Shown here piece after piece: positions 21,111 through 32,026 of a DNA stretch of 64,000 nucleotides. Each line of letters starts with the position of its first letter. The first letter of the stretch is position 1. The notes beneath the pieces are model-generated. The model did not search any database. It was not told the DNA's origin and saw only the letters and a list, made by a program, of their open reading frames with translations. The DNA is from Trichobilharzia szidati (taxonomy: Eukaryota > Platyhelminthes > Trematoda > Strigeidida > Schistosomatidae). The stretch lies in assembly GCA_944472155.2 (NCBI GenBank), contig OX235272.1:11516354-11580353 (forward strand), in the 5' to 3' direction. The translations under genes were made by a program, and so were the position numbers.

Positions 21111-21296
21111 CTAGTTGAAAATAATTATCACCTTTTACTCGCCTTCGTAATTATGTGGAATCAAGTAAAAATAATTGCATCTTTGTAAAATTATATATTT
21201 AAATGCGATTGTACAGCTGTTGAAAATGAAATCGCCAAAAAGATATCTGTGTTGCTGAACTTCGTGTTCTCTTCTTCCTAACGGAAACTTACCTCA

Positions 21297-21538
21297 TTCC
21301 TGATACACTCTTTGCGTTCCAAGTGGAACATAGAACTTTTCAAGCTTTAATGTTTGTAGTTTTAGTAGCACTTATTGTTGTTTCTAAGCGATGGAGTTCC
21401 TAGTCCCACGTCCGATCTGCCCTCTCTTCCGAGCTTACTATCGGATAGCCAACTACATAAAGTTTAGCGGTACGTTGGCTATGAAGCGAATCCGCATCAT
21501 CTGTGTGTGTTTGGCGAGTATTCCGCCATTCAACTGTT
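21297..21538 (-). repeat. SINE-B copy, degenerate
   Basis: TTTGCGTTCCAAGTGGAACA, then GGAGTTCCTAGTCCCACG and GAGCTTACTATCGGATAGCC follow the inverted SINE-B order; the head is badly eroded. Confidence 0.5.
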
Positions 21539-22010
21539 TATTATTATTATTCCCTTGCGTTCTGAGTGGAACATAGGGCTTCAACAACAAATCTCCACTT
21601 TATTCTGTTTTCTGCCGTCCTCTTCAGCTGGGTCCACGATTTACCAGACTCTCTCATCTCTTCCCCACACGATCTCTTCCATTTCACCCTAGGACGACCC
21701 ACTCGTCGTTTCGCATTTGGATTTTACTCGAGCAATGGCCTGCAGTAAGCGCCATGTCATTTGGCGGCCTCCTCAATTTATGCCCAATCCATCTGCACTT
21801 TCTCTTACATATTTGTTGAGCTTTTTGTTGCTTATTCTTTCTGGCCATTCGATCTTCAGCATGGAGTCAGCCAGTGAAGTGGGAAGCTGTTGATGAAAGT
21901 CTGCAACAGGCTGTTTGAAATCTTTTGTGTGACACGCCAAGTTTTTGACCCGTACAGAAGCACTGACCGACTTAACATTGGTGTTGAAAATGCGAATTTT
22001 GTTCCTTATG
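21538..22010 (-). pseudogene. RTE-A 3' fragment
   Basis: Minus frame shows NKIRIFNTNVKSVSASVRVK, LACHTKDFKQPVADFHQQLP and WPERISNKKLNKYV, then a shifted C-terminus. Tail is (AAT)n at 21540-21552. Confidence 0.85.
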
Positions 22011-23260
22011 CTGATTGCGGAAGATTTCCAAACTGGACCATTGAACCACAGTGTTGCATACCATTTGTACAAGCTTATGGAAACCCACAACAACTGTAAA
22101 ATTTTATATTCGGCTGAAAGTTTTTTTCTAATGATTAAATTTAAGAAGAGATTTTCGTCTAATGGTGAACTCATCCCTTTTGCAGGTGATCGTAGGCGCT
22201 AAATGTCGTCAATTTGATTGCACGAAACAAATTGACCTTCCTTGATATAATTCGTTTAAACCTCACCCACCTCCTCCTTTGATGTAGTGTAATTTTGCTT
22301 GTCTTTTGTTTCTATGATTTGAGTTGAACTCAGTACATCGTTACCTGATTTATTAGTCACTCAGCATCGTACGTACCTCTCATCCTTATCACGTAACTCC
22401 TTTACCATTGTATGCATACATTTATTTTGTTTAAACTTGAACTGCCTGTGTAAAAACTATGTAAGCGCAATTTCCTGAGCACTGTTCATTGATTGAGGAA
22501 CCTTCTGTCAAATGACATCATGTAAAATTTGCAAGTATGTTCAAATTGTTTCTGTACATAAACTTAATAATAATTTATTTAGACTGTAAGCAGATGATGA
22601 GGAGACAGTGAAGTAAACAATGACAGTACCATATTATTCTGCGAAAATCTCTGTTGTTCTCGCCTTAATCAAATTCATAAAGGAGAATTAAGGTATGACA
22701 TTACAGCTTTCATTGATGTTTCGGTAACTGCTTGATTCGAATTCACCCGTTTCTACTTTGATAAAGTGTGGTCATTTCCATTAAAAATCTAAGGTTTATA
22801 TATACATACATATATAAATAAAGTTCTTAAGGAGTTGCTAGTAATTTGCGTAATATTGTGGAGAGCCCACATTTATTGTTAATAAAAAGACTGTTTCATC
22901 AAATTGTGCAAGAGTTTAGAAATTATTTTATCAAGGCAAAGAAAGATTGATAACTGTTTCTGTGTTTCGGCATACAAATCCACTTCCATACGTTTTAAAG
23001 TTATATTTTCAGCAAATTTAGAAGGAATCTGATGGTAATTTTTTATCTTAAACGATTTCAAGGTATCAACTTCATGTCCCATATTCGATAAAATGCCTAG
23101 GGACTGCACTTTTGAAACCAGTTTATTCCTTTCCAAAATATACTAGGTGGTACATCTTAAAGAAATCTAAGATGTCCTCTTCTTCCCGTTCTCTCAAATT
23201 TACTGGAGGATGACAAATCAAGAAAAAAATATTCACAAGCTTTAATCTGTCTTTTTCTTG
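22011..23260. other. Unassigned segment
   Basis: Mostly AT-rich. An 85-codon minus ORF (22879-23136) has no usable donor site and does not fit the phase of the flanking exons; it is not assigned. Confidence 0.4.
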
Positions 23261-23261
23261 A

Positions 23262-23485
23262 CTCCCTGGTGTTCCGAGTGGAAAGTAGAAGTGGCGGTGC
23301 TGTTGGTGTTGGTTTTTCGTGGGCGGGGTTACTAGTCTTCAGTTCAACCACCTTCTCGCTGTTTCCTTTTTACTAAGAGACTGTGAACTAGGCGATATTT
23401 AGGAGTGAGTTAGCCAGGAGTCGAACTCTGAGGAAATAAATGGCTAGCGGGCATTCTACCACTGAACCACTGAAGCACTTTAACA
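23262..23485 (-). repeat. SINE-B copy
   Basis: Inverted SINE-B: GTTCCGAGTGGAAAGTAGAA, GGCGGGGTTACTAGTCTTCA, TTAGGAGTGAGTTAGCCAGG, then an eroded head ending CACTGAAGCAC. Confidence 0.7.
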
Positions 23486-23494
23486 ATGTCTACT

Positions 23495-23795
23495 TTCAAG
23501 TATTGATTTTGTAGGGAATTTCGACTGATTGGTTGCGAAGTGGTGTCCATATGTCATGAATTAGCAGAAGTTAGAATTCATGCGCTGGCCATTGAATAGC
23601 ATTCCAGTTGCTTAATGGTCTACGAACTAGCTCGCCCTGTTACCAGAAGGTCCTGGGTTCGAACCTTTGCTTTGGGAGAGTACTGCTAAAGAGTCCCAAA
23701 CTCGGGCGAAGCATCTATCCATTACTCCCTGGTGGTTTCTCAATGGTTCTCTAGCCCATGTCAGCTCATGATGAAGTACTCCAACCAATGTCTGC
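23495..23795 (+). repeat. SINE-A copy
   Basis: Box A TTGCTTAATGGTCTACGAAC, box B GGGTTCGAACC (about 23656), tail CCATTACTCCCTGGTGG ... TGTCAGCTCATGATGAAG. Confidence 0.8.
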
Positions 23796-23959
23796 TTTCG
23801 TTATGCTTCACTTCGCCTTATTTACTAAGGGTTATCACATCGGCTATACGGCAGCGTATTTGTAGTCTAATTTAGAAAGCCTTAGATAGTTTTGTTACTC
23901 AGTCAGACTTCGGTTTTACTTTGTACCTGACCACAGATGTTCGCGTCCCATCTCCTGTG

Positions 23960-24240
23960 TTTAGTAGTATATTGTGGCGAGTAATATCGAGGTAGATAAG
24001 GGGAGTAAATCAGCCATTGCGATTGTGGAGGTGAGTTTATTGAGATGATTAGAACACATGCTCCACATGATGAGATATCGCTTTCTTCTACGAGTGATAT
24101 TAGGATTAGGTTGGAAGAACGTTACGGGTGGTTAAAACAAAGCCTGTCATCAGTCTCTGAAGTCTTTGGCAGTTAGTTTGAACCAGACACACGGGGAAGT
24201 ATAGACTGCCTGGTTAAGGTGCTCTACACTTTTAGGACCA
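23960..24240 (+). pseudogene. RTE-B/C C-terminal relic
   Basis: Translates as SNIEVDKGSKSAIAIVEV, then LEHMLHMMRYRFLL and LGLGWKNVTGG, a decayed form of the RTE C-terminal RLRWLGHVLRMP..GWKR..GG pattern. Confidence 0.55.
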
Positions 24241-24404
24241 GTGGCTGGAGAATATCCCGTATCTATTAAGTCTTCATTTTTCTCCGTGTTACTGAACTGT
24301 TGCAGTGCTGTATTAAGTACTTTGTTCAAATTCAGTCGGTTAGTTATCCTTGGCAAAGCTTTTATCACCAGTCTGCCCATCATCATTACAGTGCTACATC
24401 ACAA

Positions 24405-24650
24405 CAGTGCGTCGGTGGCACAGCGGTATAATGCTCACTGACCACGCCGGTGGTCTGGGGTTCGATCCCCGGCCGATGAACTCCTTCACTTCGCTAAGCC
24501 AGTAATAAGACTGGTAAGGAAGGAAGATTGGGCATGAGGCTGGCAACCCCATCCTGTAAAACATAATCACCATTGTTACAGAAACTTCAAGCCTCTAACT
24601 TGAAGCCGCCCTATGTTCCATTGGGAACGTAAAGGAATAAAAATAACATC
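24405..24650 (+). repeat. SINE-B, full length
   Basis: tRNA-like head 24409-24480 (GGTGGCACAGCGGTATAATG; GGGTTCGATCCCCGG), then TTCGCTAAGCCAGTAATAAG, GGGCATGAGGCTGGCAACCC and the end CCATTGGGAACGTAAAGGAA. The best reference copy in the window. Confidence 0.85.
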
Positions 24651-24711
24651 ACAACAATGTATGAGTGAAGTAATAAAAAGAACTCAAAAACTCCGCCGAA
24701 ATTTGAAGTTT

Positions 24712-24897
24712 CAGCACCATCGGTATTACTTCTAAAGGGTAGGATTCCTAGCCTCATGCCCAACCTTTCCAATTTTCGGCGCCGCCTACCCATTAGACAA
24801 GGTTTAGGAGTGAGTAAGCCTTAGGAGTCAAAATCAAACCGTGTGTGTGTGTGCGTGACTATTAAGCATTCTAACATCAAACCACTGACGAGAAAAT
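24712..24897 (-). repeat. SINE-B copy
   Basis: Inverted SINE-B with GGGTAGGATTCCTAGCCTCA, TTTAGGAGTGAGTAAGCC and an eroded head interrupted by a (GT)n tract near 24841. Confidence 0.65.
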
Positions 24898-24971
24898 CAG
24901 TAGTGATCACTATCAAAACTATCAGAACTGTAAAAACAAGACAAAGACAAAGAAGACGAAGAAATGTTCAC

Positions 24972-25128
24972 CTTGTTTCAATCGAGAATTTCCAGACAGC
25001 ATAGTACAGATTTGTTGACTACGTAATTTCAACTCCTTGTTCAATTGTTCAACTTCAATTCTTAGTGAAAGATTTTCACTGGTGAGACGTTTTGCAGTCT
25101 TTGAATCTTGTGTTTCAGTTATAGCATC
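24972..25128 (-). CDS. CEP162: CEP162-like gene, exon 5 (coiled coil)
   Basis: 157 nt, entry phase 0, exit phase 1, acceptor AATTATAG, donor GTGAAC. It encodes 52 residues plus one base: DAITETQDSKTAKRL, then SENLSLRIEVEQLNKELK and further helix to SRLKQ. This is strongly coiled-coil with regular Leu/Ile spacing. The leftover G joins AG of the next exon to give Glu. It is flanked by SINE-B (24715-24895) and a PLE-1 copy (25200 on), neither of which overlaps it. Minus-strand orientation matches the other exons. Confidence 0.87.
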
Positions 25129-25199
25129 CTATAATTAAAGCACAAAAAAGAAACATTTTTAAAAAATAAACGTTTCTTAAATAGTCAATTATATTTTTA

Positions 25200-26260
25200 T
25201 GAAGGTATAAGGCAATAAGGACAGCTGACTATTTTGATTTAGTTGTGTTCTCTGAGCTGGATAGTTTATTCGCGAAGCTTTCATCGCCCTACTAGACAGC
25301 ATCTTCAGTGCATGCTTCAATTTGAATTGAAGTGAGCTTTTAGATTTCTCCATGAGCTTATTAGTCATCTCTCCTGGTCACCTTGAACGTCGTGATTGCT
25401 TATGTTTGCGTATTTTCACACCCTCTAGGCTACTTGCATTGGAACTGATTGTTTCCTTGACTTGAACTTTGACCCTTTGTGTGTGAGATTTCCTTCTTAT
25501 CAATTGGTAAATTTTGGTCAATGTTAGTGTGTCTATTAACTGGCCATTCACTGGAATACCACGCTTCTAAAAATTCTCTGGCATTCTTGGTTGTTTCAGT
25601 CGAACTGATGTCCATGGTTGGCTGTGTGTTGTGATATGAGTGATGGAGTGGATGTCATGTCTTTTGACGGCTAGCGTATGTTCGTGGATACGTAGACGAA
25701 GGGGACATCCACTTTGGCCAATTAAGTGTTTTTCACAGTTGTTACAACTTATTTTGTAGATGATGTTGGGTTTTATTTCCTTTCGTTGTTGAGTCTTTTG
25801 GTTGACATAGAGCCAGCTGAGTGAAGTGATTTTGTTGGTTTGTGTGCGACGTCAATTCCTTAAGGTTTGAAGAGTCTTACAGTGATTTCTGAGATGTCCT
25901 GTATATACGGTAGGGCGATTTTCTTAGTGCTTTCCTTGGGGGCCTTTGGTTTGATATGTTGGCTTGTGGGTTTAAGTCTTTTGATGGAGTTCCCTGGATA
26001 TCCACCAATATCAATACAAGTGGCTGCCTAGAGGGTGTGAAAACACACAAAACACACAACCAATCCCCTTCAAGTTCACCCACCAGGAGAGATGACTAGT
26101 AAACTCGTGGAGAAATCTAAAAGCTGACTTCAATGAATTGAAATATGCAGTGAAGATGTTGCCTAGTAGGGCAATGAAAGCTTCGCAAATTAACTATCCA
26201 GCTCAGAGGACACAATTACATTAAAATCATCCATCTGAACTACAAATCTTCTCCATCATA
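25200..26260 (-). mobile_element. PLE-1 copy flanked by inverted arms
   Basis: Left arm 25235-25445 and right arm 26015-26230 are inverted copies of the PLE-1 3' terminal repeat (CTGAGCTGGATAGTTTATTC; GAGAAATCTAAAAGCTGAC). Between them is broken coding sequence: TKNAREFLEAWYSSEWPVNR (minus, 25430-25615), the C-terminal GIY-YIG region near 25690-25760, and a proline-rich linker near 25877-26000. The RT is missing. Confidence 0.75.
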
Positions 26261-26509
26261 TCCACAGCTAACTATGCATTGCATACTCTGCTCACTTGAC
26301 GTCACAACTGTATGACAACAGCAGTTTGAAAAGAAAAGTACATTTGACCAAATACATATGCGGTACAAATGTTCTGATCTATAGTGAATATTTGAAATCG
26401 TTTATTAACGTTAATATGCAGATAAAATGATGTAGGATTTTGCGCTTTTGTGACCTACGATGAAGAAGCACATGCGCGTTAACATTAAGGTTTTACTAGC
26501 AGTAAAACT

Positions 26510-26725
26510 AAGTCGTTTCAAGTTAGATAACGAATTGACTTGAGTTAGAGAACCATTAAAAGCCAAGAAGTACTGAACAGCTGTTTCGTTTCACTTTAGA
26601 ACTCCTCAGCTACATATGACCATGACTAGACTAAATATACAATTCAGAACCTTCAGGTTGCAAGGCCACAGAGACGGAATCCAATTGCCCATCAATTCTA
26701 ACCTATTCCAGTTCGCGAAATGTAG
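26510..26725 (-). repeat. SINE-A copy, inverted
   Basis: Arm AGAGAACCATTAAAAGCC ... GAACAGCTGTTTCG, then an eroded tRNA-like core (AGAACCTTCAGGTTGCAAGG). Confidence 0.6.
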
Positions 26726-26754
26726 CGCCATCGCCAGTCTATATCACTGACGGG

Positions 26755-27720
26755 TAATTATCCACTTATAAGACTTGAACCTTCGTAAACGCCTCTGCAA
26801 ATCTCTGAGGAAAACACGAGCCTACGACTGACGTTTTCCTGCAAAAAACTGCTCAGCCAGAACGTGAAATACAAGCTGTCGCATTGGGCCACCTCAGCTT
26901 GCATATACCAGTTTACTTGCTCTTGTGGAGGTGAGTATATCAGCCGCACCATGCGGCAACTTGCGAAACGCCCACATGAACACTATCCACCTTGGCTAGT
27001 AAAAGGGGAACAAAAACAGGTATATAGTTCGGTGACAGAACATTTGATCAGTTCAGAATATTCAGTGCCATTCGAAAAATCCTTCAAAATAATATACCAG
27101 ATCCGATCAAACCTATCGAAGGGAGTACAATCAAGACATCTGGGCATAGCCGATGCACTAGCCATCCAAAAGCTGAAACCCACGCTATGTATCCAAAAGA
27201 AATATGTTCAAACCTTGTCCCTGCCATGGCCATCATAAACAGGTAATTCTTTTAATAATGACTATGCCATTGCCTTTCTTATCCAAACTTCCTGATTATT
27301 CATGTTATTTTTAATTTTCTATTAATTTCTATTTACACTACCATATTTTCATATCCGAGCTTCCTACCTATTTTGTCATTTTATTATTTCTACATATTGA
27401 ATCCCTAACTGCATAAACAATTATCCATCACATTAGTTATGATCCCATTAGATTTTTTATCTAAACATCCTGTCTATCTATTTTTGTTATTTCTACAATT
27501 CTAACACCTAAGTGCACAATCATTGTCAATCTTCTCAGTAATTATGATGCTACTTTGTTTGAGTTTTATCCGTCCCCCTGTTTATCATGACATTTTAATT
27601 CCTAATTGTAATTTTATCAACTTGACCGTTTACTGGAAATTATTCTGGAACTTTCCCATGCATTTATCATAAATACACGAATGTACAGCTGTCTATTTGA
27701 TGCTGACTTCGTCGGAAAGA
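26755..27720 (+). mobile_element. PLE-2 fragment with GIY-YIG and 3' UTR
   Basis: A plus-strand PLE-2 piece: coding part to 27238, then a 420-bp AT-rich 3' UTR ending at the terminal motif (GAATGTACAGCTGTC, 27673 on). Confidence 0.7.
26770..27238 (+). pseudogene. PLE-2 GIY-YIG endonuclease domain
   Basis: Frame 26864-27238 reads HWATSACIYQFTCSCGGEYI, SRTMRQLAKRPHEHYPPWL, TEHLISSEYSVPFEKSFKII and ends QKKYVQTLSLPWPS. Upstream 26770-26860 carries the frameshifted linker (SLRKTRAYD). The GEYISRT site is G-E-Y-I-G-R-T in related copies, so the second Gly is replaced by Ser. The RT is absent. Confidence 0.82.
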
Positions 27721-27754
27721 GAATTTTCTTCGCTGCAACCGTCTTTTTAATTAC

Positions 27755-27985
27755 GACTTGAACCATTAAAAACCAGTGAATTGGCAGAAGTTAACATAGA
27801 AGGACTCTTGGACCCCGTCTATTGGCTGAATTGTCAATAAGGTCACCTTTTAACCATAAGATCTTAGGTTCTATCCTCGGTGATTTGAGTACTTCTGAAT
27901 ATTCTCAAAATAGGAAAGAATACACGTCCAGTAATCCCTGGCTTGCCAATGGTTCTCTAACTGATATCAGCTTTTAATTAAACCC
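27755..27985 (+). repeat. SINE-A copy, degenerate
   Basis: AACCATTAAAAACCAGTGA, an eroded core (AACCATAAGATCTTAGGTTC) and CAATGGTTCTCTAACTGATA. Confidence 0.6.
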
Positions 27986-28154
27986 ATAACTTAGATTCCT
28001 TCAGCAGATAGCAAATCAAATAAAATCATAAACCGATTCTAAAGAAACGTGTAAAAATTTAAAACGATAGTCCCCTCCTAGTTTAACACTATCCAGTACT
28101 GCAAATCACACAGCCATCAAGTATCAAAGTCAGTCTCCTTGTATTACCGAAGAG

Positions 28155-28725
28155 TGAAAAGAACACGAAGTTCAGCAAAGATGGCGATCTTTTCGGCGAT
28201 TTCATTCTCAAAAGCATCTGTACAATTGCATTTATATACATTATTTTACACGAATACAATTATTATTTGCTTAATTCCACATCGTAACGAAGGTGATAGT
28301 AATTTTCAACTTGATATGAAAATTTGAAGGTACGGATGTAGATTAAAAGGGGCTTACAGACAAGATTGCATAGGCTTAGAAAACAGTTACAACGTATGCA
28401 AAATTAATACCTGATAACTGGAGAAATAATAGTTTTAAAGGCGAATAAAAGGTGATAATTATTTTCAACTTGATATGAATTACAAGAGGCTTAGAAACAA
28501 AAGTTACGCAGGGATAGAACGAATTACATGTGTGAAGAAAATGAGCATGGAAACAAATTGAAATCAAAATTTTCAACTTGAAATGTAAGTTAGGAGGTAT
28601 GAATATAGATTACAAGAGTTTTAGAAACACAAAAATTACACAGGATTAGAATATAATTGTAAAATGGTTATTCTAAACGGATTACAAGTGTGATCAGGAG
28701 GAGTATGGAAACAAACTTAAAATAA
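28155..28725 (+). repeat. Tandem pieces of the PLE-1 RT region
   Basis: 28160-28340 is colinear (inverted) with 21270-21100. Two more partial copies of the RT piece follow at 28430-28560 and 28575-28725, each starting TTTTCAACTTGA(T/A)ATG and carrying TTAGAAACA and (A/G)GGATAGAAC or GGATTAGAA. None is open. Confidence 0.7.
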
Positions 28726-29464
28726 CTGTTCTTATAACTGAAAAAATGGGATGAATTGAATGAAGACAAAGAGAGAAAATTACACACACAGATAACAAAA
28801 CAAAATCTGAAGGATAAGGGAACATACCGAACTAGGTCTGTGGTAATTGTAAACGCTGGACTATTTTTTTTTAACACATAGCTCCGGCTTTTCGATGCAT
28901 ATGGCGAGGGTTTCCGCAGTACAAAGAAGTCAGAAACATACTGCCTTTGGTAGTTTTTTGTTTACTTTGTAGAAGACTCTGAATGATGAGTCAGTTGAGA
29001 TGCTGTGACAGGTGTGCTGATGAGGTGTTCAGTTATTGCGCTTCTGATTGAACCAGTGCCTCCACTTTACAGCCATGCCGGCTGATGTTCTCTAACACGT
29101 TTTGATAAGACTTGCATAGAACCACCTATGTACCTAGCCTTGCACGAGCAGGTGAACTGAAATTATGCACATTGAAATGGACATATGCGGAAGTCTGTCC
29201 TCCATGTTGCTCCGAAGTAGTGGGTGGTTAGAGAATATCACTCTTGCAGTTACTGCAGGGAAAGTCCTCTTCAGGGAATCGGAGATTCTTCTTTTAAGGA
29301 TATCTGGTGCTAGGTCTCCCCTGAATTCCAGATTCCAATAAAGTGTTTTCTTTGGCACTGAAGTGAATTCTTCTCTTTTTGACTTTGGTCTCATGTTCTT
29401 CTCCACAAAACGCAGTGGGTATCCATTTTGAATAAGGATGCTTTTGAGAAATAGAAGATCTTCG
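28726..29464 (-). pseudogene. PLE-2 linker and GIY-YIG fragment
   Basis: Minus ORF 29505-29134 reads KTLYWNLEFRGDLAPDILKR, then RRISDSLKRTFPAVTARVIF, SNHPLLRSNMEDRLPHMSIS. The downstream GIY-YIG part (29130-28865) is frameshifted but follows the order of 44000-43670. It is joined at 29465 to a SINE-B2. Confidence 0.8.
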
Positions 29465-29668
29465 TCTAAAACGTGCATCGGTCGCACAGTGGTTAGAACT
29501 CTCAACGACTATGCACATGGTCCGGGGTTCGATCCCTTGCCGACGAACACTTGATATCTATGATCGGCCCACAAAATTTGGGCTACCGATATCATATGCT
29601 GAAAATTCCATACTTGTACCAAAAACACGGTGTGGAATCAAGCTCTAATCAAAGATCAAAGAAAAGAA
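29465..29668 (+). repeat. SINE-B2 copy
   Basis: Head CATCGGTCGCACAGTGGTTA ... GGGGTTCGATCCC, then the B2 tail TTTGGGCTACCGATATCATA and CGGTGTGGAATCAAGCTCTA. Confidence 0.8.
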
Positions 29669-29871
29669 AAGTCTCCAAAGTGGGTGCCCAGTGCACCTAG
29701 ACTGTCAGTGGTTCCCTTTATTGGTATCATCATATAGTGTCACCTAAATCTCTCCAAAATTCAACCGAATATCTACAAATTCACCTGCTTCAGATGGGGA
29801 AAACAGTCCCCCCCCCCAAAAAAAGAAGAAAGGTGGAAATGAATAAAATTTTGTTGGGAGATTGAACTAAC

Positions 29872-30171
29872 CTTCTTTAAATTTTTAATGTATGCGTATA
29901 GCTTTTCATTTTCACGTTGGTAACCAGAGATTAACAACTCTTGCTTTTCATATTCTTTTTTTAATTCTTCAAAATTTGTGAAATCACGCACACATTTATT
30001 GTTTTGATTTAAATTATTTTTATGTAAATCTGCATTGTCCTTATGCTTATCATTATTATTATTAATATTATTATTATTATGTGTGTTAATTAATTCTTTC
30101 ATCTCTCCTTTTTTCGATTCTGTCGACTTCTCACCATCCTGATGAATTCTAGGCATATGATGAGATTGTTC
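29872..30171 (-). CDS. CEP162: CEP162-like gene, exon 4 (Asn-rich insert plus coiled coil)
   Basis: 300 nt, phase 0 in and out, acceptor TTTCACAG and donor GTTAGT. It encodes 100 residues. The first half is polar, with an Asn tract made by an in-frame AAT/ATT repeat (about 30045-30085). The second half turns into coiled coil with FEELKKEYEKQELLISGYQR followed by ENEKLYAYIKNLKK. The phrase GYQRENEKLY resembles a conserved CEP162 segment (GYQ-ENEKLY type) that I recall from vertebrate proteins; this and exon 7 carry most of the identification. The Asn tract is a likely site of length variation between strains. Confidence 0.85.
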
Positions 30172-30289
30172 CTGTGAAATCAAAAAAGAAAAAGAAAAAC
30201 GTTTACAGTGTGAAATGAAAGAGCATATGAATGAGCTAATGAATTATTTACAACAAACTGAATTCATTCATTGATAAGCAAGATGGGAT

Positions 30290-30665
30290 TGTCAGGGAAA
30301 GGGGGTTTTGCAGGTGAAGAATTACCCAACACATGAAAATTAATCTGATGCTCACTAGCAACTGGACCTATTCAGGCAGTTAACTTTGGGTTCTAATGGG
30401 AATCCGTGACTAGTAGGGCACAGCAGGTCGAAGATGAGGACAGTTAATCATTGTAGAAGACATTGTGAAGTGGTCACGCTATTTCAGGAATTGGTGGAAG
30501 TTAGAATTCACGGGCTAGTCATTGGATCATGTCCCAGTGGCTGAAAGGTCTATGAACTCGCCTTGTAACCAGAAGGTTGTGAATTCGAACCCCAGTGGGT
30601 ACGTAGTGCTGAAGAAACTCAAATTAGGCTGACGAAACAGCTGGCTGTCCAGTACTCCCTCTTTT
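30290..30665 (+). repeat. SINE-A copy
   Basis: Leader (CTGATGCTCACTAGCAACTG; GACATTGTGAAGTGGTCACG), tRNA-like core GTGGCTGAAAGGTCTATGAA with a box B GAATTCGAACCCC, tail AAACAGCTGGCTGTCCAGTA. Its right arm is cut at about 30660. Confidence 0.75.
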
Positions 30666-30734
30666 TCATCTGATTACGCAATGTTGAAAGTTTCCATTGT
30701 GTATGATAATTATTCTTCGGAATAGTGTTTAATA

Positions 30735-30756
30735 TTATATATATATATATATATTA
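30735..30756. repeat. (TA)n microsatellite
   Basis: Uninterrupted TA repeat of about 20 bases. Confidence 0.9.
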
Positions 30757-30822
30757 TTAGCATTGTACGCATGTATTGACTGATTGATTTTCGTTTAGAA
30801 ATGAACTCTGTGCAAGTATTTC

Positions 30823-31210
30823 ATGATATTAGATGGTTGGAGGCAATCGGCAGGAAGCCTTGGACCTAGGTTTCGTGATAGTTGGCACTAATCAGCAAGG
30901 CGTATCTGCAACCTCGAAGGAACTCATGTCCCTTCTGAGATTCGAACCCGCGTCACCCTGCGCTGCAGTCAGAGACGTTAACAATGAGCTGTTCGGGCTC
31001 ACGATTGACCTCCTGTAGGACTGTAGTGGATATTTTGATTTGACACTAGTAACTAGTGTGATGCGTCTAGTCCTCTCTTTGGTGCAGACTGAATTCTATC
31101 AGTCAGGTTGTAATGTGGCCACCATTCTAGGTAGCTCGCCATCACGTTGTACATTGTTTGTGATGATATTAGATGGTTGGAGGCAATCGGCAGGAAGCCT
31201 TGGACCTATT
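30823..31210 (+). repeat. Repeat D, best copy, with tandem restart
   Basis: Starts ATGATATTAGATGGTTGGAG, contains a box B-like GAGATTCGAACCCGCG (about 30939), TGACCTCCTGTAGGACTGTA and CACTAGTAACTAGTGTGATG, and restarts at 31163 with a perfect 46-bp copy of its first bases. No coding capacity. The nature of the element is unknown; box B alone is weak evidence for a SINE. Confidence 0.65.
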
Positions 31211-32020
31211 TATTATTGTTCATAATCATGTCATCAGTTATAACCACACAATTTTGAAACTTTCGTTTTGTAATTTTCTTCATTCCTTCATATTCGTCGT
31301 AGGGGTAGTAGAATTCTCCAGATGTCCAACTGAACATTGGCTGAATTATTCCTATTACACGTGCTTGGAATTGATTCGATAAATAAGGTTTGAGTTATCA
31401 GTCTCTCCCTCCACTCTGCTATGCTAGATATTAAGACTCATTTTATCCCATCCAGCCTATTGTATGGTCGTGTGTAATTGTATGTAGTAAGTGCTATAGC
31501 TGAACTATCCTCTAGATTTCGTATCTTATTCGGGTCAAATAATCTAGATTTTGCTAGGTTTTTATGCTCGGCTAGTCTGACTGCCCTGTTCTACTACTAT
31601 GACCTATGTATTTGATCTAACAATCATTGCAGGTAGGGAATTAGATAAACTAAACTGTGTTGTTTGATTGGCTCCACAGGATCTTTTAAATAGCAATGCT
31701 TGAGATAACTATTCCTGAAATTTTGAGTACAAACTACCAATGCCTTAGAAATAGAACTAAATACCTAACGTCTTCAATTATACAGTTGTGTTCTTGGATC
31801 TCGAAATGTACTTCTACCCTTTCTTTTTGAATTGCCTTTCAACTAGATGTGCATTCCTCGAAGGAGACAAATAAGAAATATCATAACAGGTTGGTTTGTG
31901 TTTCAGGTCGGACAGCGTTGTATCATGAGATGTGCTGTCAGTTAACATTTTATTTGGAAATCCTGGATGAGGAGAAACTATTATGAAATAACTTCCGCTG
32001 GAAATTGTGTACATTATAAT
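31211..32020. other. Unassigned segment
   Basis: AT-rich intronic DNA with no recognised exon or repeat family. Confidence 0.45.
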
Positions 32021-32026
32021 AATAAT

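Larger units (their letters stand above)
19746..21270 (-). mobile_element. PLE-1 Penelope-like element, truncated
   Basis: Extends from a terminal motif at about 21270-21205 through an RT end and a GIY-YIG region to the 3' terminal repeat (19746-19990, similar to 25230-25445). It lacks the RT N-terminus. Family knowledge: PLEs encode an RT fused to a GIY-YIG endonuclease; PLEs have been described in schistosomes. Confidence 0.8.

Noticed and set aside
22879..23136. An 85-codon minus-strand ORF in the CEP162-like intron, considered as an exon
   Set aside because: It runs into a stop without a donor site, and exons 5 and 6 already join in phase without it. No TE family was recognised either.
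28310..28725. A CRISPR-like or satellite array
   Set aside because: The three units are partial copies of a PLE RT segment with unequal lengths, not regular repeats and spacers.
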